Counted from the stretch's first letter, positions 43,796 through 53,025 are shown. The stretch is DNA of 64,000 nucleotides from an uncultured Alsobacter sp. (GCF_945952055.1 NZ_CAMFHB010000033.1:1-64000); one strand, 5' to 3'. Notes: a model not told the origin generated them from the sequence alone. Numbers and translations: made by a program.

Positions 43796-45391
43796 GTGGC
43801 CAAAGCGACGACGAAGACGAAAACGAAGACCAAGACCAAGGCAACCGGCGCCGGCGGCAGGACCTCCGGGCGCAGCAGGCCCGACGCCGGAAGCGGCGCA
43901 CGCCTGATCGTGCGCCACTACTGCCAGGGCATCGGCGACTGCCATCTCCTGGGCTTTCCCAGACGCGACGGGACGACCTTCTGGATCCTCATCGACTGCG
44001 GCGTGCACAGCGCCGTGTCGGGCGGGGGCGACTTCATGAAGGGGGTGGCGACGGACATCATGGCGCTGACCAGGGGCGTCATCGACGTGCTCGTCGTCAC
44101 CCATGAGCACACCGACCACGTCTCCGCCTTCCTGAGCGCGAAGGAGGTGTTTTCGCCGCTGCAGGTGGGGGAGGTCTGGCTCGCCTGGACGGAGAACCCG
44201 GAGGACCCCCAGGCGCGGGAGCTCGACCGCTACAAGACCCACGCGATGGCGGCCCTCAACGGGGCGGTCTCCCGCCTCGCCGAGGCAGGCCTGGGCGAGC
44301 GGAGCTTCGGCGCTCTCGGCGCCGCGGTCGAGCACGTGCTCAACTTCTCGATGGGGGCCAAGGGCGACAAGGTGCGCGCCGCGCGCGATGCCGCCATCAA
44401 GCTCACGAAGGGGCCCGTGCGCTACTTCGAGCCGGGCGCAGGCCCCCTGCCCTTGCCCGGTGTCGACGGCGTGCGGGTCTACGTGCTCGGGCCGCCCCGC
44501 GACAAAGCCCTGCTGGGCGTGACGGAACGCGCGAGCGAAATGTATCTCGGATCCGGAAGCGGCGGTTCGGCATTGAGCCTGGCGCTGGCCGGCGGCATGG
44601 CCGCGGCGCTCGGCGGCTCCGCCCTGGACGAGGGCTGCCCGTTCGAGGCGGATGTCGGCACCAGCTTCTCGCTGCTCGGCGGCGCCAAGGAGCCGGACCC
44701 GAAGCGGCCGGTGAAAGCGGCGCTCGCCGAGTTCGCGCAGGCCCGCTACTTCGGCGACCTGCCTGCGCCGCCCGCCCTGACGCCGACCGGACAGCCCAGG
44801 CGAAACGGCGTCGACCGCAATGAGATCGACCAGGCGTGGCGGCGCATCGACGCGGACTGGCTGGGCCTTTCCGCCGACCTCGCCATGCAGCTCGACCAGC
44901 GCACCAACAACACCAGCCTCGTGCTCGCCTTCGAGTTCGTGGACACCGGCCGCGTCGCCCTGTTCGCGGCGGACGCCCAGGTGGGCAACTGGCTGAGCTG
45001 GCAGGACCGCTCCTGGACCGTCGATGGAAAGACCGTCCGCGCCGCCGACCTGATGGCGCGCACCGTCTATCTCAAGGTGGGCCACCACGGCAGCCACAAC
45101 GCCACCCTGAGGGCCAAGGGTCTGGATCTGATGACGCATCCCGACCTCTCGGCCTTCGTGCCCGTGAAGGCCACCGATGCCGCGAATGTCGGCTGGAAGG
45201 AGATGCCCTACGGACCCATTCTCGACGCCCTGGCGCGGGCCTGCAGCGGCCGCGTGATCCGGGCCGACGATGCGTGGCTGGAAAGCGGCAAGCCGCCCTT
45301 CGCCGTGCCGTCCGGCTCCATCCGTGACCTGCGGCCCAGCAAGGCCGCCCAGGGCAGGGTCGAAAGATGGGTCGAGATCCACCTGGCGTGA
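43796..45391 (+). CDS. ComEC-like metallo-beta-lactamase-fold protein
   Basis: The 531-residue product starts with a lysine/threonine-rich low-complexity tail (KTKTKTKTK, residues 7-15) and then an MBL fold. Metal ligands are in THEHTDHVS (H103, H105, D107, H108), a later DAQVGNW aspartate and the VGHHGSHNA histidines. The LxVGHHGSHN motif is typical of ComEC-type and related nuclease-like MBL proteins rather than lactamases. The GTG start follows GGGAGG. It is coupled to the double-protease gene upstream and to a nuclease-like gene downstream. Confidence 0.78.
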   Translation: MAKATTKTKTKTKTKATGAGGRTSGRSRPDAGSGARLIVRHYCQGIGDCHLLGFPRRDGTTFWILIDCGVHSAVSGGGDFMKGVATDIMALTRGVIDVLVVTHEHTDHVSAFLSAKEVFSPLQVGEVWLAWTENPEDPQARELDRYKTHAMAALNGAVSRLAEAGLGERSFGALGAAVEHVLNFSMGAKGDKVRAARDAAIKLTKGPVRYFEPGAGPLPLPGVDGVRVYVLGPPRDKALLGVTERASEMYLGSGSGGSALSLALAGGMAAALGGSALDEGCPFEADVGTSFSLLGGAKEPDPKRPVKAALAEFAQARYFGDLPAPPALTPTGQPRRNGVDRNEIDQAWRRIDADWLGLSADLAMQLDQRTNNTSLVLAFEFVDTGRVALFAADAQVGNWLSWQDRSWTVDGKTVRAADLMARTVYLKVGHHGSHNATLRAKGLDLMTHPDLSAFVPVKATDAANVGWKEMPYGPILDALARACSGRVIRADDAWLESGKPPFAVPSGSIRDLRPSKAAQGRVERWVEIHLA

Positions 45392-45396
45392 CCGCC

Positions 45397-45972
45397 ATGC
45401 GCGGCTCGCGGCTGGCGTTCCTGCACGGCGACAGGCGCACCAGCGAGTTCCTCGACTGGCAGCCGTGGCTGGAGAAGGCGGCCCGGCTGGTCGGCAAGTT
45501 CGACAGGGAGCTCTACGACGATCCGTTCTCCTACAACGAGACGGCGAGCGTGAGCCTGCTCGCGTCCGCCGCGACGCAGGCCGGGTATCTGGCGCTGGCC
45601 GAGTTCATCGTGTGGAAGGGCCACAAGGCCGACCGGCGCATGAACGCCGCCGGCCGTTGCGACCTGTGGATCTATGCCGAGCGCAAGACCTACGCCCTCG
45701 AGTTCAAGCAGTCGGTCCCCCTCGCCGTCACCGAAGCCCGCTGGACGGCCTCCATGAATGCCGCCCGCCAGGCCGCCAAGTACCTGCGCGCCGACGAAGC
45801 CGACGAGCGCGTGGCCGCCCTCGTGGTGTCCCTCTGGCAACTCGACGACGACGACCTCGACGACGCGCGCGAGACGCTGACCGCGCTGGCGGAACGCTGC
45901 GACTTCGCCTGGCACATCCAGCGGAAGGATGGCGAGGCGAGCGACACGTTCCTGTACTTCGACGTGATGTGA
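45397..45972 (+). CDS. Small PD-(D/E)XK nuclease-like protein
   Basis: The 191-residue product shows the restriction-endonuclease-like core motif. D89 is in GRCDLWIY, and E102-F-K104 follows after 12 residues in ALEFKQS. An upstream glutamate, E48 in SYNETA, is a candidate motif I residue. That pattern predicts Mg-dependent cleavage of nucleic acid, but the fold assignment is by motif alone. The start is ATG 45397; a GTG at 45388 overlapping the MBL stop (GTGA) is possible. It is the last gene of the run that starts with the patatin gene. Confidence 0.6.
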   Translation: MRGSRLAFLHGDRRTSEFLDWQPWLEKAARLVGKFDRELYDDPFSYNETASVSLLASAATQAGYLALAEFIVWKGHKADRRMNAAGRCDLWIYAERKTYALEFKQSVPLAVTEARWTASMNAARQAAKYLRADEADERVAALVVSLWQLDDDDLDDARETLTALAERCDFAWHIQRKDGEASDTFLYFDVM

Positions 45973-46001
45973 CCGTGGGGGGGGCAATCAAAATGTGGAT
46001 G

Positions 46002-46047
46002 AGAGGAAAACCTCTACATTCTCCAGATCCAATTGAATCTCTTTTTT
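46002..46047 (+). terminator. Weak candidate terminator after the effector-like operon
   Basis: A small AGAGG-AAAA-CCTCT hairpin (46002-46015) is followed by the near-palindrome AGATCCAATTGAATCT (46025-46040) and six thymines (46042-46047). Stems are short, so termination may be partial. It lies between the nuclease-like gene and the STAND gene, at the point where base composition turns AT-richer. Confidence 0.35.
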
Positions 46048-46161
46048 CTAGAGATAGCGCTCGAATAACTGCGTCCACTGACCACTGAATCTGCTTCAGC
46101 AGCAAAGCTACACTAACGAACGCCCCCACCGTGTGATTGCATCAAAGTATGGAACGACAAA

Positions 46162-49146
46162 ATGGTTGAACCAGGCGGTCCGGCTGCAAACGCAGGCGTG
46201 CACTATCAAAACACAATTGCCGCCTTGTACTTGGGTCGAATGCTAGATCCTCGACCTCGTCCTGAACACGACCGAATTGTTGAGATCCACTTAGAAACCC
46301 TTGAGCCGGTGGATGACATTCTTGTCGTCTGCGGCAATGGCTCAAAAATTTTCATCCAGGTTAGAATAAACATCTCTTTCAATTCCCCCGAATTTAAAGA
46401 TTTATTCTGTTCTTTTTGGGAGCAGATTCAAAGAAAAATCTTTACACCTCACGATCGGATCTCTTTGATCATCGGCGTTCCGTCAAATTCTGCAATTAAT
46501 CTCAGGGAGTGTGCAAGGCGAGCTTCTACGTCAAATGACCGGAATGATCTTCTTGCACGACTGAACGAATCACAAAAGCGAATACTCAAAAAAATCGATG
46601 AAATACTGAAAAAATTTCACCCCGATGCATCTATATATGTTTTAAAATCACTAAACGTTGAAGTTATAGATCGTACTACTATAGAGCGCGATCTATCTCC
46701 CATCTGGATGCCTCCTGCGAACTTGTCGCCCGATCAAATTTTATCGATACTGACGTCTGTTTCGTTGATTGGCTCGCAAAATCGATTTCGATTTTCACTG
46801 GAAACACTTATAGACGAGCTGAATAAGCACACAACGATCGAGATCGAATACTCAAATCGACTGATTTCAACTTATTCGTCGCGAGTGTTTCCTGGACCGC
46901 CAGTTCATTTTGTCGGTCGCGATAACGACGTAGCACAGATCAGCAGTACAATATTGTCTCAGGCAATTGCTGGCAAAGGCGCCTCGATTCTTATTACAGG
47001 GCCGCAAGGGATTGGAAAGAGCGCCCTTTCCTGCGCAGTTGGGAGTCAAAGAAAAATGATCCGCCAATATGGAGGCAGACGTTGGTTCGTCGAGCTCGAA
47101 CGCACATCCACCAACGCTCGTTTCCAGGATGAAATTGCAAGGACGGTTGGAATTGATCCGAGACTGGGATTCGACGCGACGCTTACCTTCCTCGGGAAGG
47201 CGCCAGGATTGCTGGTTCTCGACAATTTGGAAACTTGTTGGGCGCCACTTCGTGAACGCGCACTGACAGAGACGTCTTTGGCGAAGTTATCTCGCGTTCC
47301 CGCACTATCAACGATTGTGTCCATGAGTGGATGTCGAACGGTTGGTAGCGTAGCGTGGAGCATGATCCATGAGGTGGATGACCTAAGCCCTCAGGCGTCA
47401 CGGAATCTGTTCCAAAAGACTGCCCAGACACTATTCGAACGAGACCCTGACTTGACGCCTCTTTTGAAGAAGGTTGGTGGTAATCCATTGTCGATCATGC
47501 TTGTAGCGTTGCGCTCCTATCGCCTAGCATCCCTTCGAGAGCGCTGGAGCGAGTGGCTAGGCATCGACGAAGAAAATGAAGCTCGTGGAAATCAGCCTTC
47601 AGGGGCCTCAAACTCGCTTCCCCTGTCAATTGCGTTGGCAATTAATTCAAGCGATTTGACTTCGGCTGCAAAACGGTTGTTCGCCCTACTTGGGATTTCG
47701 CCAGCTGGGCTGAAGTCTGTCGATCGGGATAAGCTCATTGGCTCGAGAGAAGAAGCCTCTCAAGCACAGGAAACTCTTTTGCGCTTCGGTCTTGCTGTCC
47801 AGCATGTGGATCGTATCGATCTACTCCCTGCCATTCGCGAGTATGCATCACGAAACGTGGCGCCCTCCCCAGAGGACCGAGGTCGTTGGCGTTCTCATTT
47901 CCTTCGACTGCTCGAGGCGCTGGGAGAGGCCATCGGAAGTCCAAAGGGTGCTGCCGCCATGAAGCGGCTTGTTCCGGAGTTTTCGAACCTTGAGGCATCG
48001 CTGCGCGATTGCATCTCTCAAGGGCACAGGGTCGAAGCGATGGCAGCAGTTGAAGGCTTCCGACTGCTCACCTACATCGGGTCCCTACCAACTCAAGTGT
48101 TCAAGGAACTCGCCCGAGCGTGCAGAAAAGCAGACGATGTGAGGGGCGAGGCCCTGTGCCTCCGAGCCAAGGGCGATGTACTCCTTGCCCGCACCAAACA
48201 CGCTGCGGCTCACAAAAGCCACGAGCAGGCGATCATCCTTTCACGCATTGCCCGCGATCACAAAGGGGAGGCAGATAGTTTCGTGCGCTTCGGTGAGATT
48301 CACTTCGCGCGTAGCGAATTTGACCAAGCACTTCTTTGTTATGAACGAGCTAAATCTCTTTATCAGAAGGCAAAAATACAGAGAGGTGTAGCTAATTGTA
48401 TCAAATTCTTTGGCGACATTGCCTTCGCGCGAGGCGATCACGTACATGCGCGGGCTCACTTCAAACTTGCCCAGAGACGTTATTTGAAACTGGAGCATAA
48501 CCTCGGCGCCGCGAATTGCGCGGCTAGGCTGGCAGAACTTAGCTTGGAAAGGCGCAGGTACGACGAGTCTAGGAAGCACTATCAATCAGCTATGGCTCTT
48601 TTCAAGAATGCAGGCGACCCCCGCGGCCAGGCGAATTGTATCACGGGAGAGGGATACATCTTTCTCGGGCGCAGCGATCCGGAAAAGGCTGAGCGACAGT
48701 TCAACCGATCGCTTACAATGCATCAAGCCGCAGGAGACCTGATGGGCGTGGCCCTCTGCCTCGAGGGGTTGGGTGCTACCCATCTTGAGCGGCGCAATTT
48801 CTCAGAGGCGAAGACTTGCTTGGAAAAAGCTAAGGACATCTTCCGCGGTCTGAACGCTTTGTCAGGTGAGGCGTCATGCCATGTTCGGCTGGCGCGCGCG
48901 GCTCGGGCCCAATCGAAAGCTAACAGTGCAGTCGCGAAAATGTACGAGCTGGCGCAGAAGCTCTACCGGACCGCAGACGACCTGATCGGGCAAGCGGACT
49001 GTTACGTCGGCCTCGCTGAGATCGCCCACGAAAATCGGCGCCGGGCTGCAGCCCGGAAGGCGTTTGGAAAAGCGATCAAGCTGTATGATTTCGCTGGCGC
49101 CAAGATTGCGTCCGCCGAGATCCGAGTGCGGTTGGCGCATTTATAG
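46162..49146 (+). CDS. STAND ATPase with TPR tail and nuclease-effector-like head
   Basis: The 994-residue product has three parts. Residues 1-230 start PGGPAANAGVHYQNTIAALYLGRML and carry VDDILV...IFIQVR. This resembles the D...QxK layout of DUF4297/Cap4-type nuclease domains but with arginine (R68) at the usual lysine. Residues 240-500 form an NB-ARC/NACHT-like STAND ATPase: VHFVGRDNDV, Walker A GPQGIGKS (280-287) and Walker B LLVLDNLE. Residues about 640-994 hold eight or nine 40-residue TPR units. Base composition and codon use are far AT-richer than neighbours, especially 46000-47500, which suggests recent acquisition. The layout fits an antiviral STAND sensor-effector. Confidence 0.78.
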   Translation: MVEPGGPAANAGVHYQNTIAALYLGRMLDPRPRPEHDRIVEIHLETLEPVDDILVVCGNGSKIFIQVRINISFNSPEFKDLFCSFWEQIQRKIFTPHDRISLIIGVPSNSAINLRECARRASTSNDRNDLLARLNESQKRILKKIDEILKKFHPDASIYVLKSLNVEVIDRTTIERDLSPIWMPPANLSPDQILSILTSVSLIGSQNRFRFSLETLIDELNKHTTIEIEYSNRLISTYSSRVFPGPPVHFVGRDNDVAQISSTILSQAIAGKGASILITGPQGIGKSALSCAVGSQRKMIRQYGGRRWFVELERTSTNARFQDEIARTVGIDPRLGFDATLTFLGKAPGLLVLDNLETCWAPLRERALTETSLAKLSRVPALSTIVSMSGCRTVGSVAWSMIHEVDDLSPQASRNLFQKTAQTLFERDPDLTPLLKKVGGNPLSIMLVALRSYRLASLRERWSEWLGIDEENEARGNQPSGASNSLPLSIALAINSSDLTSAAKRLFALLGISPAGLKSVDRDKLIGSREEASQAQETLLRFGLAVQHVDRIDLLPAIREYASRNVAPSPEDRGRWRSHFLRLLEALGEAIGSPKGAAAMKRLVPEFSNLEASLRDCISQGHRVEAMAAVEGFRLLTYIGSLPTQVFKELARACRKADDVRGEALCLRAKGDVLLARTKHAAAHKSHEQAIILSRIARDHKGEADSFVRFGEIHFARSEFDQALLCYERAKSLYQKAKIQRGVANCIKFFGDIAFARGDHVHARAHFKLAQRRYLKLEHNLGAANCAARLAELSLERRRYDESRKHYQSAMALFKNAGDPRGQANCITGEGYIFLGRSDPEKAERQFNRSLTMHQAAGDLMGVALCLEGLGATHLERRNFSEAKTCLEKAKDIFRGLNALSGEASCHVRLARAARAQSKANSAVAKMYELAQKLYRTADDLIGQADCYVGLAEIAHENRRRAAARKAFGKAIKLYDFAGAKIASAEIRVRLAHL

Positions 49147-49160
49147 AGCCGTCTTCCCCC

Positions 49161-50090
49161 TCACGGGCTCGCGCGCAGGAAGGCGCCGACCAGCGCGATC
49201 GTGGCCTTCGGATTCTCCTCCATGATCCAGTGGCCCGCATCCGGCACGACGTCGCCCTTCACGCGGGTGGCCGCGAACGCCATGACCTCGGCCATGGCGA
49301 GGCCGAAGGACTTCTCCCCGCCCAGCGCCAGCACGGGCATGTCGAGCTTGCCCGCGGCGACGAAGGCCTTGTTGTCGAGGGCGTCCTGGTCGAAGGCGGC
49401 GAACTGGGCGAAGCCCGCATGCATGGCGCCCGGCTGGGCGTAAAGCGCGGCATAGTGGGCGCGCGAGGCTTCGGAGAAGCGGGCGGGGTTGGCGGAGAAC
49501 TCGTTCCAGAAGCGGTCGAGGTAGATGCGCTCGCGCCTGGCCACGAGCCTCTCCATGTCAGGCCCGCCGAAGCGGAAGTGCCACAGCAGCGGGTTCTTGA
49601 GGATCTCCTCCCAGGGTCCCACGCCGGGCAGCGGCGCGTCGATGAGCACGAAGCGCCCCACGGCGCCGCGGTGCTGCGCGGCGAAGGCATAGCCGACCAT
49701 GTTGCCGATGTCGTGCGCGACGAGGTCGACGCGATCCACACCGAGCGCGCTCAGCACGCCGGCGATGTCCTGGCCCTGGGTCTTCTTGTCGTAGCCGCCC
49801 GAGGGCTTGGCGGACAGGCCCATGCCGCGCAGGTCGGGCACGATGACGCGGTGGTCTCGCGCCAGGTCGGCGGCGAGTGGGCCCCACATGTCTCCCGTCT
49901 CGCCATAGCCGTGCAGCAGGACCACGGCGGGCCCCTGCCCTCCCAGGCGCACGTGCAGCGTGGTGCCGTTGGTGGCGATCTCGCGCGTGGTGAAGTCGGC
50001 CGGGAACGGCGCGGGCTGCGCCGTGGCCGATAACGGCATCATCGCCGTGACGGCCAAGGCCACGGCGGTCAACGTCATCAGGGTGTGCAT
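49161..50090 (-). CDS. Exported alpha/beta hydrolase, epoxide hydrolase/haloalkane dehalogenase-like
   Basis: The 309-residue product has a signal peptide (about 1-25, ending LSATAQ) and an alpha/beta-hydrolase fold. The oxyanion HGYGE lies at about residue 60. The nucleophile position is aspartate in VAHDIGNMVGY rather than serine, and the catalytic histidine is in PDAGHWIMEE near the end. An Asp nucleophile points to an epoxide hydrolase or dehalogenase type reaction in the periplasm. It is divergent from a LysR gene that probably controls it. The ATG at 50090 is chosen for the signal peptide. Confidence 0.85.
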   Translation of the reverse strand: MHTLMTLTAVALAVTAMMPLSATAQPAPFPADFTTREIATNGTTLHVRLGGQGPAVVLLHGYGETGDMWGPLAADLARDHRVIVPDLRGMGLSAKPSGGYDKKTQGQDIAGVLSALGVDRVDLVAHDIGNMVGYAFAAQHRGAVGRFVLIDAPLPGVGPWEEILKNPLLWHFRFGGPDMERLVARRERIYLDRFWNEFSANPARFSEASRAHYAALYAQPGAMHAGFAQFAAFDQDALDNKAFVAAGKLDMPVLALGGEKSFGLAMAEVMAFAATRVKGDVVPDAGHWIMEENPKATIALVGAFLRASP

Positions 50091-50195
50091 GGGGGGCTCC
50101 GGGGGATCGAGGGGACGCTCGACAGCAAGGTGCCTCTCCGCCATCGTCGGCAGTAGCCGCCGTCCGGCGTTTCGGGTGTTCGGAAAGGGCGAACG

Positions 50196-51098
50196 ATGCT
50201 GAAGCTCGATGGCGTCTCCGCCTTCGTCAGCGTGGCCGAGGCGGGATCGATCACGGCGGCGGCCCAGCGCCTCGGGCTCGCCAAGTCGGTGGTAAGCGAG
50301 CGCCTGGCCGAGCTGGAGCACGTGCTGGGCGCCCAGCTGCTGCAGCGCACCACCCGTCGCTCCACGCTGACCGAGAACGGCCGAACCTTCCTCGTCCGCG
50401 CCCGGCGCCTCATCGCCGAGGCCGAGGATGCGGTGGCCGAGCTGGCCCAGCGCGGCAGCGAGCTGGCCGGCCCGCTGCGCCTGTCCGCCCCGGTGAGCTT
50501 CGGCACGCTGCATCTGGCAGGGCCGCTGTTCGCCTTTCTGGCTCTCCATCCCCGGATCGAACTCTCGCTCGAGCTCGACGACCGCTTCGTCGATCCCGCG
50601 GCCGACGGATTCGACGCGGTGATCCGGCACGGTCCGGTGCTGGACACGCACCTCATGGCGCATCGCCTGGCGGCGAGCACGCGCCTGCTCGTGGCCTCGC
50701 CCGCCTATCTGGCCGGGGCCGCGCCCATCGCGCGCACCGAGGACCTGGCGGGGCACCGGGCGATCCTCTACAGCCGGCGCGAGTCCGACTGGCGCTTCGA
50801 GGGGCCGGACGGCACGCTGGTGATCCGGCCGGGCTCCGCCCTGCGCCTGAACAACGGCATGATGATGCGCAGCGCGGCGCTGGCGGGGCTGGGGATCGCG
50901 CTGCTGGCGCGCTTCATCGTGGACGAGGACCTGCGCGCCGGACGCCTCGCCATGGTCGACGTGGGGCTTGCCCCGCAGGGCGCGGAACTCTTCGTCGCCC
51001 ACCCGCGCGACAGGGCGACCTCAGGCAAGATCAAGGCCCTGGTGGCGCACCTGCGCACCGCCTTCGGCGACCCCGCCTACTGGGAAGAGCGCGCCTGA
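50196..51098 (+). CDS. LysR-family transcriptional regulator
   Basis: The 300-residue product starts with a winged helix (residues 1-60; LDGVSAFVSVAEAGSITAAAQRLGLAKSVVSERLAELEHVL) and has a LysR substrate-binding domain (about 88-295). It belongs to the subgroup that often represses or activates an adjacent divergent enzyme gene. Here that is the epoxide-hydrolase-like gene 105 bases away. The ATG has a weak ribosome site (AAAGGGCGAACG). Confidence 0.92.
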   Translation: MLKLDGVSAFVSVAEAGSITAAAQRLGLAKSVVSERLAELEHVLGAQLLQRTTRRSTLTENGRTFLVRARRLIAEAEDAVAELAQRGSELAGPLRLSAPVSFGTLHLAGPLFAFLALHPRIELSLELDDRFVDPAADGFDAVIRHGPVLDTHLMAHRLAASTRLLVASPAYLAGAAPIARTEDLAGHRAILYSRRESDWRFEGPDGTLVIRPGSALRLNNGMMMRSAALAGLGIALLARFIVDEDLRAGRLAMVDVGLAPQGAELFVAHPRDRATSGKIKALVAHLRTAFGDPAYWEERA

Positions 51099-51131
51099 CG
51101 CGCGCGCCTCACGCCGTGCCCGAGGAGGGGC

Positions 51132-51539
51132 TCACCAGCCCCGGTAGTAGTAGCCCGGCGCATAGTAGCCGCGGCCGTAGTAGTAGCCGTAGGGGCGCGG
51201 GCCGTAATAGCCGTAGTAGCCGGGGCCGTAGACGGGCGCCGTGCTGGCGGCGACCACCGCCCCGCCGACCAGGCCCGCCACCGCGCCGGCCGCCACGGCA
51301 TTGCTGGCGGCCTGGGCATCCCGCCGGTTCTCGGCATAAGCCCCTTGCACACACCGGTTGTACGTGCGCGTGCCTGGCCGGTAGCCGGAATCCACGCACA
51401 GGTCCTGCGCGCTCATCATCGACTGTTCCGGGGTCTGACACCCCGCCAGGGAAATTGCGAGCAGGCCCGCCACGGCGAGGCTACGCACGACGTTTCGATC
51501 GCTCCGCAGGACCGTCCAACGCATCACCATCGTCCTCAT
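51132..51539 (-). CDS. Small lipoprotein, Tyr/Gly-rich
   Basis: The 135-residue product has a lipobox (LLAISLAGC, cleavage before the cysteine at about residue 34) and is therefore expected to be lipidated and membrane-attached. A cysteine pair (DLCVDSGY, NRCVQG) lies in the middle, then a small glycine-zipper stretch. The C-terminal 35 residues are dominated by tyrosine and glycine (YYGYYGPRPYGYYY type). ATG 51539 is chosen for GGAG seven bases upstream. Function unknown. Confidence 0.65.
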   Translation of the reverse strand: MRTMVMRWTVLRSDRNVVRSLAVAGLLAISLAGCQTPEQSMMSAQDLCVDSGYRPGTRTYNRCVQGAYAENRRDAQAASNAVAAGAVAGLVGGAVVAASTAPVYGPGYYGYYGPRPYGYYYGRGYYAPGYYYRGW

Positions 51540-51737
51540 GCTGCCGCTCCGGCGCAATCATGCGCTCAGGCGGTGCCCACACGTCAAGCGCGCAACATGG
51601 GGAGCGTGAATGCGCCTTTGGGGTGAAGGCTCAAAGGGGAACGGAACGGCCTCGCGACTTCGGCGCCCCCAAGGGGCGCAGGAGGGCGCGCGGGAGGGCG
51701 CTCTGGCCCAGGCCCCGTGGCGCTCCCCGCCGCTCAG

Positions 51738-52661
51738 TCACCGCCGGCGCGTGTGTCCCTGGTCGGCGCCGGGAAATGAATCGTGCCAGTTCGACATGGC
51801 GCCCGCGTCGAACAGGCGCTGAGCGAGCAGCACGGCCGCCGTGGCATTGGCGGCCGACGCGTCCGCGCCCACCTGGGCCGCCAGCTCGGGACGGTGGGTG
51901 AAGGGCGGCCCGCCCACCATGATGCCGAGCGCGGGGTTGCGGGAGTGCTCCCTGATCTGGCGGATGGTGGCCGTGAGCGAGGCGAGCTGCCCGTCGGAAC
52001 TCGCGGTGAGGCCCACGACGGCGAACCACTCCGCCCGCATGAGGGGCGCCACCTGCTGCAGCGTGGTGCCGCGCTCGGAGCGGACGTCCCACCCGCCGGC
52101 GCGCAGGAACGTCTCCACCATCGCGACGCCGAACGAGTGCTGCTCCTCGGCGATCGACACCATGCAGACCCGCCGCTTCTCGCTGAAGGCGGGCACCGTG
52201 AACGACTCGTTGAAGACCGACAGGAACTGCTGCAGGCGCCCGACGCCGAGCATCACGTCGACGAAGCTGCAGGCGTCGTTGTCCCACATGGTTCCCAGGC
52301 AGCGCGCCGCCGGCTCCAGCAGCTTGAGGAACAGCTCGTCGCAGGACAGGCCCCGGTTCTTGAGCACGCTCACGAAATCGGTGGAGACCTGCACGTCCGG
52401 ATCGAGCACCAGCGCCGCCAGCCGCGCGATCTCGGGCTGGGTCGGCCCCCGAAAGTCCGCCCCCTCGCCGATGGCGCCGGTGACGTGCAACTGCATCAGG
52501 CGCGGCAGGATCTCGGTGTGCACGATGGCCGAGAGCTTCCTGCGCGCCTGCGGCAACTTCGCCTGATCGAGGATCTCGGCCGCGACGAAGGGCGGGGCGA
52601 CGATGCTGCCCGGCCACGGAACCGCGCCTGTGCTGCGGCCAAAGCCGTCGCCATCGTTCAC
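51738..52661 (-). CDS. Cobalamin-binding (AerR/CarH-like) regulatory protein
   Basis: The 307-residue product has a helical cap domain (about residues 30-155; tryptophan W126 in LGTMWDNDACSFVDVMLG). A B12-binding Rossmann domain (about 163-285) follows. The base-off cobalamin motif appears as E173-Q-H175-S-F-G, the ExHxxG form seen in light-sensing CarH/AerR-type proteins. There is no MerR DNA-binding head, so it resembles the AerR/PpaA partners that control photosynthesis or carotenoid repressors. The GTG start follows GGGAGGGCCTGCG. No photosynthesis genes are in view. Confidence 0.75.
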   Translation of the reverse strand: MNDGDGFGRSTGAVPWPGSIVAPPFVAAEILDQAKLPQARRKLSAIVHTEILPRLMQLHVTGAIGEGADFRGPTQPEIARLAALVLDPDVQVSTDFVSVLKNRGLSCDELFLKLLEPAARCLGTMWDNDACSFVDVMLGVGRLQQFLSVFNESFTVPAFSEKRRVCMVSIAEEQHSFGVAMVETFLRAGGWDVRSERGTTLQQVAPLMRAEWFAVVGLTASSDGQLASLTATIRQIREHSRNPALGIMVGGPPFTHRPELAAQVGADASAANATAAVLLAQRLFDAGAMSNWHDSFPGADQGHTRRR

Positions 52662-53025
52662 CGCAGGCCCTCCCCCAAGCGCCTTCTCTGCTGGACCATC
52701 GTAGGCCCATCGAAGCGAGAGGCAAGGCAACAACGGCCCCTGCGACGATGCAGCCGGCCAGCGCCGGCCCAGCCCCATGATCCTTGGTCTTTCCGCCGCT
52801 CAGCTTGCGGTGGATTCAGGGGGGGCGGCGCGCTCGTGGGGCGCCCCTGCGTCGGCGCGGCACGAGGGCGCGACGCCGAAGCGTTTGGTGACGGGTCAAT
52901 CTCGTGCCGCGCGGCGAGAACGCGACGGTGGGGCCGGGCGCATCGTCGATCGCGGGTCCGCAGAGACAGCGAAGGTGCGGCCCGTGCGAGGGTCCTCCGT
53001 CGCGGCGTTCATTCGGTGCCGGCGG
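52662..53025. other. Gene-free region
   Basis: About 360 bases lie between the cobalamin-protein start and the HD-hydrolase end. I see no gene, palindrome or terminator that I can support. It must contain the promoter of the leftward cobalamin-protein gene. Confidence 0.5.
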
